Shown piece after piece: positions 10,991 to 22,890 of a stretch of DNA of 64,000 bases. The notes under the pieces were generated by a model that was not told where the DNA came from, did not search any database, and was given only the letters and a program-made list of their open reading frames with translations. Origin of the DNA: Nemopilema nomurai (Eukaryota > Cnidaria > Scyphozoa > Rhizostomeae > Rhizostomatidae). The number at the start of each line of letters is the position of its first letter. Positions within the stretch are counted from its first letter, which is position 1. Where the stretch lies: positions 1,603,531 through 1,667,530 of the forward strand of contig ML133432.1 in assembly GCA_003864495.1 (NCBI GenBank), given 5' to 3'. Position numbers and translations under genes: made by a program.

Positions 10991-13670
10991 CTGTGGGTCA
11001 GAATCTTCCAACTGTCTGTGTCCTCGCTAGACAGTTGCTGTTGACGCTCAACCAGTTGGGCGTCACATTCAGGATCAATATGCATTGCCACAGACTAATT
11101 GCAGCGACCATTCAACTAGCTACGGGGCTAAACCGACAATTCTCAATAATTACCCCTTTCCAATTTGAAGTCTGACAGTTTCCTAGGAGCCGAACATTCT
11201 GTTGGAAGTCATTCCCGTGAAGACACGGCTCAGTTTTAAATGTTTTGAAGCCGCGTTGTCTGCAGAAAGCCATGGGGTGAAGTGTTCTCTTAGTGAGCCA
11301 CTAGTCTGCCGACACTGTTCCTTTTTGACTGGGGAATCACGACTATGAAGGGAATTGCCTGAAATGTAGAGTAGGACAGGCATAGGTTTGAGGCAAATGT
11401 CTTTGTATGTGATAATATACAAGTCTGTGAATGAATAAAATGTGGATTATTATGCAGCTTAGTGGGGATAAATTGGAATAAAAGACCATTTCTAATGCGA
11501 TGAGGCAACATATTAAAGGTATGTAGACTTTCAGCTTTTGCATAGAGCCTTTAGGAAAGGTGGTCAGGAAAGCACATGGTCAGGAAAGTACTTGGTAAGT
11601 TGCTTGTTTTGAGAGTGCCAAGCAATTAGAAGTCATTAGTTCGGGGGGGTTCGTAGTTACTGAGCAATCAAGACAGGGTGTATCATACCAATACCTAGGG
11701 TAATGCGGGTTAGTGCCATTCAAAGCAAAATTGCTTCCCGTTTTCAGAAAACCGAGTCGGTAAAACGATTGATTGATGAGCTGTATAGAGGCCTGCTATA
11801 CGTAGCCCCGTTTTGTTGCTCAATAAAGTACATTAACCAATATTCGCGTAAGTGATTCCAATACAGTGCTTGTATCGTGTCCAGTTCAACGGATCTCAGT
11901 TTCTTTCCATTTCCTACATAGCCTTCAATTTCAACATCTAATTTTCGATGAACTAAAGCGTTAAATACTGTCATTAGGGAAGACTGTGTGTGTGGTAAAT
12001 GTGCTTTTGAGTGTTCTTGTGCCAGGGTCAAACAGTCTTGGCAGGTGACAGTTCCCCACTGGGGGCTGAGAGGCCACGGCCTCTACTTTTTCGCAAACCA
12101 TGCAAAAGTGCCCCTTCCAAAGCCAAAAGTGTCTTTGCGAGTGCAATGAGTGCCCCTTTCAAACCCGAGAATAGAAGTGGTCATGTGATTGCCCCTTTTG
12201 ATCTGACCTCTCACTTTTCAGATGCTTTCTACGTCCGCTCACCTTCAACTCCTTCGTGCAATTTGACCAAGAGCCGCTGCCGCTAATGCCCCATGTCATC
12301 AGGGAAAAATTTGGTTCCTGATAAGAGTTGCTTAATCATATTTTCCTTTTGCCTCTAATTTTAATGGCAAATGGAAGACGTAAAGATACAATGGTAAAGA
12401 CTTGAAGGGTAGAGCGCGCATCAAGGGTGAAAGCGGAAATTGGGCTGAGATTCATTGATGATAAAAGGGATCTAAAAAGGGAAGAGAGAGTTTCCAATAA
12501 GTAAGGCTACTTAGATAAGTTTCTGATAATGTTACTTGTTGATACATAGATTGCGTTGGAATCTTAAACAAAGGAAAGTATTGGTTAGAAAACGTTTTCT
12601 CTGTGCCGGATTGCATTGTACATAAATGAAGTAGAAAGACATCGGCTAATGCTAAGAAAAATGAGTCACAGGACGTGATCTACTTCGATTGATATGTCCA
12701 GTCGTCTTCAAGGCAATCAAAAGAAGTGAATATTTTGATTAATCAAGCAGTTTGACTAAAGCGCACACGAATAAAGCGCACAACTGGAACTGTCATCTTC
12801 AAAACACTGCAACACTTCCCTGTTTAGGTTCTAAGATGGCTGAGGCACACCAATTTGCGATAAGAATAGCACCGTCTGCTGGAACAAAATACCCATTCCC
12901 TGCTCCTAGAGTACCATACTAAAAGTTGCGGACCAATCTGAAGCTAAAAAGCTTAGAACTGCAATTGCAACGATTTTTGACAAAAGACCAGTTACAGGTG
13001 ACATTTTCGTAGAAAAGGCGGTGCTGTGTATTGTGCATGGAAACAATGGTGACCAATAGTTATCAGCTGTAGCCCGCTGACCGTGTCCATAATCACCTCA
13101 GTTTAGTGGTCAATCTCCAGCGTCAAGCTGCGTGTAAATAGTGCGTGCTGGGATGCTCAGTGAAAGGCTTGCACCTGTGACTGTTTGGTTGCCCGGCTTG
13201 TGGCGCAAACTTCGGAAAATGTAATTAAAAAGGTCCTCTTGTAGCTTATGCATACTTCCTTACTTGTAACTCTGCTTGGAGAATGCCTCGCGTATTAATG
13301 ATAAAGTGCATTTCAAGTCGTTAAGGTCAACAGGTATAGTCTGAATACTGGTGTTGTATTAATAGGGCGATTACCTCACCAACACAAGATTGGTTCACAA
13401 TATCTCGTTCATGCTTCTACAGATAATTGTTCTTAGTTTCACATTACCTTGTCCTACTCTACGCTCCAGCATCGTATTGGCTTCTAATGCCTGTATGGCA
13501 TTTAAGATTGTAAATCTGGGAAGTGATCGTAGGTGTATTCATTTTGCTGTACTTTGAGATAGTAGTTCTGCGGACGCAATAATTGAACATTTGGTTCTAG
13601 TTCTCCCATCGTCTTTCTCATTGTTAAGACTAAGGCTGGCGGGTAGGTTCGGGTGACAAGGATAATACTT
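10991..13670. other. No supported gene; two weak coding stretches
   Basis: A minus-strand frame at 12031-11744 (95 codons) has protein-like composition (for example VELDTIQALYWNHL) but no clear start or splice context. A plus-strand stretch at 11536-11595 lies between a TTTCAG and a consensus GTAAGT donor and stays open, but part of it is a short direct repeat (TGGTCAGGAAAG twice). I would not call either a gene. Confidence 0.3.
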
Positions 13671-13765
13671 AACAGTCCAATTTCCAGACATGCAAGTTTA
13701 TTCAGTAACAATCCAATTTCCAGACATGCATTGTTAGTCATTCAGTAACAATCCAATTTCAACTT
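13671..13765. repeat. Short tandem duplication, 36-40 bp units
   Basis: The word AACARTCCAATTTCCAGACA starts at 13671 and 13707, and a truncated third copy starts at 13747. The spacings of 36 and 40 bp differ by a small insertion between copies 2 and 3. Confidence 0.85.
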
Positions 13766-16055
13766 GCCAGACAGACTTGACTCAAAATGTCGCAGATCCC
13801 TAACATAACTATCACTATGAGGGCCGTTTCTTTTAGGATCAAAGTTTTTCGTTACATACCTTTGCGTGTGTATTTCAATAGTTTATGCCTTTTACTTGTA
13901 ATCAGGATCCGAACCAGTAACACGAAAGTCTTCGTTGCAGCCCGTATGTGGCAAAACTGCAATTTTGTGCAACGACTTGAACGATGTTTTCATGCCATCG
14001 CAACATTCCACATACCGTACCCTCTACTAATTCATGTCATTCTCCATATTGACCGTTTCGTTTTCTAATTTCACACCTCAACAAGCTAGAATAAGGGTGT
14101 GGTTATAAATCTCAGCCGTGTTGATGACGTAGTTTGTGGTGACAGGAGTGTATATATATATCAACCAGGCCTAGCAATAGTGCTTTGCATGAATCAGGCT
14201 TCGGTGATGATCGGCCTGAGAGACTGCACCAAAGCCTCTTGCGATTCAGCAGTGCCTCGCTTCATTTTAGATGCAAACATGACTAGGTTTCGGTTGCAGA
14301 AGGCTTGCTTTAGCTAAAAGCTGTCAAGCCTCAAGCTTGCTTTGTAAGACGCGTTCAGCTGGAATGTACAACTTCAATTTCAACTAAAACTCAGATGCTC
14401 CAACATGTTGATCCTCTCTCTGATCAATATACTTTTATTTTGATAGTTTTCCTTCAAAAAGCGATCGTGTTCTTTGAAGAAATGTTGACTATTTACATTT
14501 ACTCACATGTGTTTCAATTCCATTCCACAAAGGCGAGCAAAACGAAACTTTTTCCTGGAAGCAGCAGCCATGTGAGAAGGTGTTCTAATGACATTTTCTT
14601 ATAAAATAAGATGCAGCTAATAGATTGCGGCTTATAAGCAATTTGTAAAGAGGCTAAAAATCGTGAAACGTTAGAAGAAATCGCCCGCATAAAGATGCAT
14701 CAATGATCCCTCTTGATTCGGTTATGATAATTTGACCAACCTTTGTTCAAGCATATCATCAATAAGCAAGCCTACGCAATAGGCATGATGATTTTATGGC
14801 ACGTGTTCATCCATTTGCACAAAGCACTCCTAATCAAGGTCTTTCTTCTTGGAATCTTGAATGCCGTGTTTCTAGAACGCCAGCCATGTTTACGCTTTAG
14901 AAGACTCAAAGACAACTGGGTATCTTTAGTGTTCACCTGCCTCAATTCGCTGAAAATGGTCATCATTAGAATGTACTCAATTTGAGCGAATGGTGACGTT
15001 TAACAGGAGAAGGAGCCGCAAAAAATTTCCTGTGCAAAGTTTTTGTCACATTTCGACCCATCAAATGGAGCCAAACAGGCAGCCATTCGCTAAAAATAAA
15101 GAATGTTTCACTTTCACTCTCCACGCGGGGCGTCATCTTGCCTCATAAATATTTAAGGCCGAAATGTTGTTCGAGATTCTTCAAACCCGCAGGGAAAGGA
15201 GATTACAGCCAAGCGAGGGAGCTCATCACTCCTAGTTGCCTAGCTCATTGATAATTAAGTTCATAGCTGAAAGAGGCACAGTTGCACCAAGCCTACGCAA
15301 CGCTAGCAGTTGCTTTTGCAAATTAGACGAGGCCTGGGACCACTTGCGAGTGCAGCATTGGAGTGAACAAACGAAGTATTCCTGCTAAAGAAGATGCCCT
15401 TAAAGCTCAATAATACAAGCATTGTTTGATTAGCCGACTTATGTCATCAGAATGTAATCGTGGAGCTGACTGTATCGAGATGCCGTAAGACAAGCATAGT
15501 AACCAACAGAATCACACAGAAAGGTAGGAGCTTTGTAGTTCTTTGTCGAGAAGCCTCTAGATTATTGTCGCTTGGTATTTTAAGAGAGAGTGGTTCGTAT
15601 TTTTCCCAAGATCGTCCAGGTAAATCAGAGGTCCCGGCCTTGTCTCCATTACGTGAATCACCCTAGCAAGGTGTCTCCATTTTCCGCGTACCAGTTTCAA
15701 CATTATGTTCGCTTCTGTTGAATTCAACGAGGATTGGGAAACAAATACCAACCATGCATTGTATGCTTAACAAGGGTGAGATACTTTCCTTAAAGTTTCT
15801 CAAATTTGATGGTGGAGAAGAAAGAAACGATAACGTTCCATCACAGGGACAAAGACACGTGACGCTAATCAAGGTCGTTTTGTGTAGCAAATAGAACTGC
15901 TGCAGAAAAACTATTACGATGAACAAATTTAGAAAAGAAATCACACATTTGAGCTATCGTTTAGCTAACAGATGCTTGTGGATCGCAACTTTCTTCTGTT
16001 TTGGATTTCAATGCATTGACAGATTTTCAAAGTTGAATTTGTTTTGCGAGATGAA
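13766..16055. other. No gene recognised
   Basis: Frames here are short and mutually overlapping, with nothing conserved that I recognise. A minus-strand stretch at 14966-14772 is somewhat basic and protein-like but lacks a bounded exon structure. Confidence 0.4.
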
Positions 16056-16262
16056 ATGAATTCAACAATTTGGCAGCTTATTCTAATTGGTTTATTGTTC
16101 CTTATATCCTACACCTTTATCAAGGCTCAGTCAATTCATCCTATGTACAGTATTAGTGGGTTCCAACAACGCACGTGTCAAAGTTCCCTATTGGCAATTC
16201 TTCCTTCTCCCATTCTCTCGACACTAACGGATGCCTTTAAGATGAAACACAGCGCGAACTGA
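16056..16262 (+). CDS. Candidate first exon with signal peptide
   Basis: A 68-codon frame from an ATG preceded by AA. After MNSTIWQ it has a hydrophobic core of about 16 residues (LILIGLLFLISYTF) followed by Lys-Ala-Gln, a plausible signal-peptidase region. The rest has no recognised domain. It may be the 5' exon of a secreted-protein gene, and the terminal-exon candidate 1 kb downstream is a possible partner, but no well-formed donor joins them in phase. Hydrophobic runs arise by chance in T-rich DNA, so confidence is low. Confidence 0.2.
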   Translation: MNSTIWQLILIGLLFLISYTFIKAQSIHPMYSISGFQQRTCQSSLLAILPSPILSTLTDAFKMKHSAN

Positions 16263-16900
16263 AACGGATAAATCTAAGGTGGCCTTCCTGACTCTTTTTG
16301 TTGCGATAGAAGGATATCTAGAAGCGATAGATATAGAATATCTTGGATATGCAACCGCACACCATAATGTCCGCTAGGCCGCTAGGTCGTTGCGTAATCT
16401 TGTCGTACCTTGAGTCACAATCACATTCCATAGAAATGTTTAATGGAGTGTTCCAGCAAGCTTTTAGGGGTGTTTTCCAAAAGTTGTCACGGAGGGTGAC
16501 ATAGCGCTTCTCATAAAGCAAAATATCTAAATATTCTATGCAGTATTTCTTCCAATAGAATTATCTACCTGAAATAGCTCTAAATTTCCTTTCCAGTTCA
16601 AAACAGACTCGGCTCTTTCCATAACATTATACTTAATTCCATGCCTTGACTTTTTCAAAACTGGACTCAACAAACCGTCTGCCAACAGCCAATCTTTTGA
16701 GTTGTTGGTAGAAGTTTTACTTTTCCTTCAGGAAGCCATTTTTGAGCCCATTATTCTACGTTCTCTCCAATCAAATCTTTCAACAGCAACCATCTATATT
16801 TGAGGTGCTTTTTCTCATATTGTTTTCAGCGACATTCGTAATCACCATAGTTTATCGTGGGCCATCCACACAGAAATACTTACATAATTTATTTCACTTT

Positions 16901-16953
16901 CATTTTCATTTTCATTTTGATCGTACTTTCAATTTCATTTTCATTTTCATTTC
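16901..16953. repeat. TTTTCA microsatellite
   Basis: Runs of the hexamer TTTTCA/TTTCAT, interrupted once near 16920-16930. Simple-sequence slippage tract. Confidence 0.85.
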
Positions 16954-17201
16954 ATGAAGTCCTAAAACTCAAGTATAACCAGCAGGGTAATAACACCCTT
17001 TGTAAGCATTCACACATGTCATAGTTGCAAGTATGCCCCCATCCAAAAACAGTCCGTGTAAATTTTTGCGCAAATTTCTTGCGAATTTAATAAAATACTC
17101 ACACGGATTTTGAAGAAGTTCTTGCTTATTAAGTACGACTTGAGTGAACAAAAGAAAGAGAAATAGCGGTTTCCTAAAGTGCTGTTATTTCTTCATCGCA
17201 G

Positions 17202-17370
17202 CATAGTTTTGGAGAGCGAAGTGTACTTTGAAATCGTCTGTCGCTCAAAAGCGATAGAAAGTCTTTACTTGCAATTGGTCGCAGAAAACATTGGTGAAGC
17301 GTCGCTTAAGTTTGAGATATTTCTTGATAGACATTCAGTGTCATCGAAGGATGAAAGATTCAATTGCTAA
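17202..17370 (+). CDS. Candidate terminal exon, unknown protein
   Basis: A TTATTTCTTCATCGCAG acceptor precedes 169 nt that read open to a stop in one frame, entered in phase 2. The 55 residues are well mixed and protein-like (for example LYLQLVAENIGEASLKFE), unlike the low-complexity frames nearby. An AATAAA lies at 17610-17615, about 240 nt after the stop. I found no convincing upstream exon and do not recognise a family. Confidence 0.35.
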
Positions 17371-18562
17371 GGTTTTCCTCGTTTTTTTCTGTTTATATTG
17401 CGATTATTCTTTAGGCATCAAGATCCTTCTAACTCTTTTCCTGTGGGATTTAATTTGACTCTAATTATCTTCTTCGCCCCTTCCTTTAATTAGGAAAGCA
17501 AACATGCTAAGACTTTAAATTGCAAAGTGAATTATACCCCACGCACATTCATCATGTCTTATTACGATGAGCCTGATCATGCCCAAATGAGTTTTGAGTA
17601 AACAAACAAAATAAACTAAAGAAAGATTGCACGGCCCGTTAGCTTCTAGGTGTGGGTGACTATAATACACGCTGAAGTGTATAATGTGTAAGATTCAGGT
17701 TTGCAGAGTCTTCAGGCCTAAGTTATTTCATTTTGAAAGCCAGTTTTGGAAAGACACAGTCTTTATTATCACTCATTTGCCAAATCTTTTCTGGCAACCC
17801 GTTTCCGATACCACTGCCAAAAGAATACCACTTTAAACTACTGGGTATCTTCGACTTTTAAATGCAACTACATATTTGATATTTCTTATTATCGAATCAT
17901 TCCAGTTCTGCAATGTTAAAATCACTTAACGACATGGAAGCACCTGCCTCTTCTTTAGGCATAATTAAATGCTTACGTCGCAGATCTTATCCTCTATATT
18001 TATCTATTTGCTGCGAGCCATTAGAACTCAAATTATGACTGCGAAATTGATTAAATCTTAATACGATTATTTCATCACTCATTTTCTTATACATTTTTCA
18101 CATATTTTCGCTATTCAGTTTTCAATTACCATTTTCAGTTTTCATTTGTATCAATTATGAGTTGCTCACATCTAGGCAACCCATTTTCAGGTTAAAAAAG
18201 TGAACTTGCAGCTTTGCTTTCTTTGTCATTTGCCTTCTGAATCATTTGTAAAGCAATGTTTTGATTTTGCCTCTTTCGAGTAACACGTTTGCACATCCTG
18301 TATTGATAATGTCTGGGCAGGTCGGGCTAAACTTACAATAAATGAAGAAGAAGCGTGCCGGCATTTTGTTATGAAGCATGGTCAATTGAGAGCCGAAAAT
18401 GGTGGCAATATTTCAGGGTTTTAATTGATAGTAACTGCAATGAAACATATTGAAACTTTAGCTCACCGCCATTTAGAAGCCTAAATCGGCAAGGAAAGCT
18501 GGACGCTTGTTCCTTGCAGTCATAGATAGAACATAAATTCTACATTCTTCAAAGTCTAGGTT
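17371..18562. other. No gene recognised
   Basis: AT-rich. Contains the AATAAA at 17610 and loosely repeated TTTTCA-like words around 18115-18150. Nothing else stands out. Confidence 0.4.
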
Positions 18563-18756
18563 CTATTGTCCTTTAAATTGAGTTTGATTTTCGTGGTGTT
18601 CTGCCCACACGCATTTGAGACGTAGCCATACTTTGTGTTTAAAAAGCAAGTCAATGTGGTCCTTATGCAATTTAGAATTCTCTTCACAATTATCATATAA
18701 TTTACCCCCAACTAAACTAATTATCTTCTTCAGTCGATGACGCCATTTGAACATAG
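18563..18756 (-). CDS. Candidate terminal exon, basic protein
   Basis: On the minus strand an ACCTTTGTCAATAG acceptor-like site at 18758-18757 precedes a frame with ATG at 18754 that runs 63 residues to a stop. The composition is lysine- and histidine-rich and protein-like (KIISLVGGKLYDNCEENSKL). A competing GTAAAT donor-like site lies within it at about 18705. No poly(A) signal follows closely and no upstream exon was identified. Function unknown. Confidence 0.3.
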
Positions 18757-20853
18757 CTATTGACAAAGGTAATTTGCAGACACCAGTAAAGACAAAGAAA
18801 CTTTCTTTTCTGTGCACTGCCATTCCTAAGATGGGTTCTTATTGGGTAGATAACTTAAAGAAAATGCAAGAGGATAGATATTTACCTTTGTAGTAATAAA
18901 GCGGTTGCTTCCAATGTAAGAAGCCTTTGCTTTAAGTTACCCATGCTGCATGCAATCAGTTTGAGTAATTGATGGATGGTGTAGCTCGATAGCATGTAAT
19001 GTGACATGTGGCAGTTTGGTATTCACAAATACATCCTCCATATGTAGACAAACAATGCTTACTAAATGTATTGGAACACTTTTGCAGCTCGTACCCATCT
19101 ATTTCCTAAATCCCTTTAAACGAAGTTGCGTTACTAGAGCAAAAACTCGGATAAAGCATTAAAGAGTTCCAAAGATTTTTCGTAGGCATTGTAGCTTTTA
19201 AAACCCATTTTTGAAAATACAAATATTGACTATCGATGCTCTAATAAGAGCTTAAGTGCAGCTTCCAAGGATACATGTGATATGCTGTATGAAGAAAGCA
19301 TGTGCTATAGGAAGATTATCAAATATAACTGATTTTATAACTTGTCTATGCTCCGTACCGTCTTTTGACCATTTCTGCTTTCTAAATTTTTCAACATTTG
19401 TCAGAATTGCCATGTTACTCTAACCGAGGGTGGCATGAAGTAATACTGAATGAGCCAGCAGCACAAATATTGCAGTGACCTGTTAGCGCGGCAAGAACCC
19501 TGTTTGTCTTGCCTGACTTGCCTGAATATGAATTTCAGGTTTTCTACTCCTGCATTCCAAAAGACAAAAAACTGTTCGAATCACTTCTGCAGCTGATACG
19601 CTTTCAACATGCTATTTTTGCAGATATTGATCTTTCAAGCGACTGCATCTTTGGAATTAGCTATATTGTATGATATTAGAAGCGTTTCCCCTGCTAAAAA
19701 CTCTCCTGTGTATGATAACCAAATTGATTTGTCACTAATTGATTGACAAATAGAGTAGCAGAAGAATAACTTACACAACATGCTTGATCATATTGTTTTT
19801 TCTTTGCTCTGAGCTTGATAAGACAAGACAAAACAACAACAACCTGGTACTTGGCTCTTTGCAAATCACCACCTTGTTTGCCAAGCTAGTAATACACTTT
19901 GCCAATCATAGCCAATTTCGCTGGGACCTCCTTTTGCAGTTCAAAATTTTTTTAAACTGATCTTTGTTGCGACTTAGATTCAGTATACTATTGCTTTCTT
20001 TTTCTTTTGTCTCTTATCTGCAGAATAAGTTGCCTTTGAGAAAACCTTTCTTATAAAAGACAGTATCTTCCAAGAGAATGCTCTCATTTAAATAATCAAC
20101 TTTTGTCCCATTTCCTGCCTACGACACTGGATCAAGTGCATGCTTCTAAGGCTCATTTAGGAATAGCCCTGCCCAATCACCAATGCACTGTTGTTTGGAT
20201 AGAAATCTCCTGAACCAAGCCAAGAGTTGGAGGTGGCATGGAAATTGTAACTGCTTGGGCGATATAAAGTAATCCGCTTGAATGCACGGCGGTTCCTCCC
20301 ACGGCAACTTTGCAGTTATGCTTTCATCCTATGCGATAATCATCACTTGCCTCTTCACTATTGTAATTAGCCACAGAACATCACGGCATTGACATTCCTA
20401 TAGAACAACAAAGGTTTGTTAATTCTTAATAGAAATCCAGACTCAAACGTCCTTCGACTTTCAAAGACATTAGTTTTTCGTATATTTTTGTTTGTGATTA
20501 CCCTCATAAAACCTTCGCCTGAAGAAGACCCTCTTCCAAGAAATAGATACTGCTAGAGCACATTAAATCTCCATTGCCTTTACAGCTAGCATTGCTTGTA
20601 GTAATCATTGTTGTGTTTCCACTCTTTGCTTGCATAAGGGTGTGTAAAGAGTGGTATTAGTAGGGAAGACCTTAGTAGGGGGTATTAGTATGTTGACTTG
20701 AAAACTGGCTATCCAATATACTAAGTAGATAAGATAAATAAAAAGCATCGGCCCAGATGCAAGATCCTGTGACAGCCGTGCATTGTTGCATGTTCTCTAG
20801 CCCCGATGAAAACAGAATCGCGATATGAATTTAAAACTATAATTAAGAATAAA
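18757..20853. other. No gene recognised
   Basis: AT-rich, stop-rich in all frames. I see no repeat or RNA feature. Confidence 0.45.
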
Positions 20854-21180
20854 TTATAAACAAAGACTTATAGTTTTGCAACAAAAAGTGTCAGACGTAG
20901 ACAATTTCAAAACTTTATAAACAAAAGCTTTCAAATTCATTGTCCTAATCAATATAACACAGATTTGAGTAGTCTGAGAAAATAAATTAGAATAAAAAAT
21001 TTTCAAAACTCTTGCACTAAATGTAACTCCAACCTCTGCGCGTTCACTGTGTTGGAAGAAATTGGGATTTCGCCATATGTTTAAATATTCACACAGTCCT
21101 CCTCCCACGTAAGGATGCACGAAATCATTCCTTGATGGGAAGCTTTGCAAACGTAACTGAGAACGTTCCAAGCCATGCAC
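20854..21180 (-). CDS. Candidate exon, unknown protein
   Basis: On the minus strand a strong acceptor (TTTTGTTGTGCATGCCTTTGCAG) is followed by an open frame of 108 residues. Roughly the first 50 look protein-like (RSQLRLQSFPSRNDFVHPYV). A GTTGGA site at about 21030 could be a donor, and the remainder to the stop is AT-driven and less convincing. A short alternative frame directly after the same acceptor holds five cysteines. No family recognised. Confidence 0.2.
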   Translation of the reverse strand: MHGLERSQLRLQSFPSRNDFVHPYVGGGLCEYLNIWRNPNFFQHSERAEVGVTFSARVLKIFYSNLFSQTTQICVILIRTMNLKAFVYKVLKLSTSDTFCCKTISLCL

Positions 21181-22587
21181 CTGCAAAGGCATGCACAACA
21201 AAATGTGCTTTGAATAAGGTTAGGAGGAGAAAACATTCTCTTTTTTACAGTTTGATTGCCTTTAGTCGTTCCTCGTCTGTTCTTGCAGAATGCTTTCACC
21301 CTATTTGCGAAAGCAAGCCATTCTCGGGAAATCAGCTCAGGAGCTTTGCATTTAATTATACTCCCTTCTGTATTCGTCTAGTTAAACTAACTCCTTAGCC
21401 AAATTTCATGTCAGACTTAGCAGTCCAAGCTCCAGCCTGTACATACGGTCTTGGCAGAATGACACAATTGGCTATAACCTTTAAATTATCATGACTTAGT
21501 TTCCTCAAATGTCTGTAGATTCAAATGTACTGTCACTAGGTAAGAGATTTCATTAAAAAGTCAGAATACAACCAAACCAAAACTACAAAGCAGCTTACAT
21601 TTTGTGCACTTTCACAATCGAGGAAGACACACAAGAGGAGCACTAAAAAGCTAGAAAAGAAAGCCTCTGGTCTAATTTTGAAGCATTGTAGCGAAAATAA
21701 TTTTCTTGTAGCCAGAAGCATGCTGAGCTCTCTAAGCATGCAAATAGACTTCAATTGCGAATAGCTTTTGTGTTGTTTTAGAGATTTTAACGTTGTTTTG
21801 CAACGAATATTGCGGTGCCTTCTTTAACGTCTTTCCCTCATCAATATTCAAAGTGAATTCACGTTCTTGCTGAAGATTTTGCTAGATTTTTGTCACATCT
21901 TTTCTCAAAACATAGATAGGAGACCGGAGCTGTCAGCCCTCGCAGATGGCGCTTCTCTTTCCATCAGCTGCAAAGCCGAGTTGTGAAGCTATTCCGCTTT
22001 TGTCCACAGTTCTTCTTGGGCTTAGTATGTTTCTTCTAGTTTCTCGAGTAGCTTTGCTAAGATTCTCAATATTCTAGCCGGCTATGCTTATTTTTGCTTT
22101 TTCTGTCCCAATTTGCTTATTAGCTCCGATTGCTTTCGAAAAGCAATCCTTGCTTTCCCTGAACTAAAAATTCTCATTCTCATTATCTTCTTTACACGCT
22201 TTATGTCTCAATAAGGCCCTCCAGAAGGACACATGGGCTAGAGGGAGGAAGGGTGGTAGGTAGAAAGAAGTTTGAAGTGAACCCGAGTAAAGATATTAAT
22301 GACTAAAAGAGCTGATCTCATTGGACGCGCAAAGTAGTTTTAAGAACACATTAAAACATTGCCTACACACCAAACTTTTGTCGCAAAAAGGCTAACATCT
22401 ATATTCTGTATTTTTTTACACAAAGAATACAGTCTACATACAGTGCCACTTCATTCGGCTTAGTACCTCGATTAAGACTGAAAGCAAGATTGGCCATGCG
22501 TTACTATGCAAAGGTACCTTGGCTAGTCTGCTGAATCGTCTGAAATCGGAATCTGGATGAATTTGATTCACAGAAATACTTTTGGCA
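21181..22587. other. No gene recognised
   Basis: Short overlapping frames only. Opposite-strand acceptor-like signals lie close together at 21180-21250, so the direction of any gene here is unclear. Confidence 0.4.
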
Positions 22588-22890
22588 TTAAATGATCACT
22601 TTGACTGGGCCCTGGTTTGATGAAGAAATCCTTTGGTAGATTTTGCTTGAGGAAGCAAGCAAACAAGCAATTTTATTTGTTAACCCAGGCTGAGGTTTGT
22701 GGCAGCTATTCTGCTGATGTAGGCCTAGAGCGCTAGGGCTTGTGCCATCAGGATTTCTCCCGAGTACCCATTTACCGACCTCGGAAGGATGGGCAGCTGG
22801 GTTGGCTGGGCAGCTTGTGACAAATTGTTCCAACTGGGGCTCGAACCTGGGTCATCAGGCTTCGCAGTGCACCGCCCTACCCCGCCTTGA
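22588..22890 (-). mobile_element. tRNA-derived SINE (relic)
   Basis: On the minus strand a B-box-like GGTTCGAGCCC (22847-22837) is preceded about 35 bp upstream by GGTGCACTGCG, which sits where an RNA polymerase III A box would be but is degenerate. A tRNA-unrelated body of about 240 bp follows, with an A-rich AACAAATAAAATT and a palindromic GGGCCC near the 3' end. This is the organisation of a tRNA-headed SINE. No target-site duplication is clear, so the ends are approximate. Short open frames through it are not genes. Confidence 0.55.
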
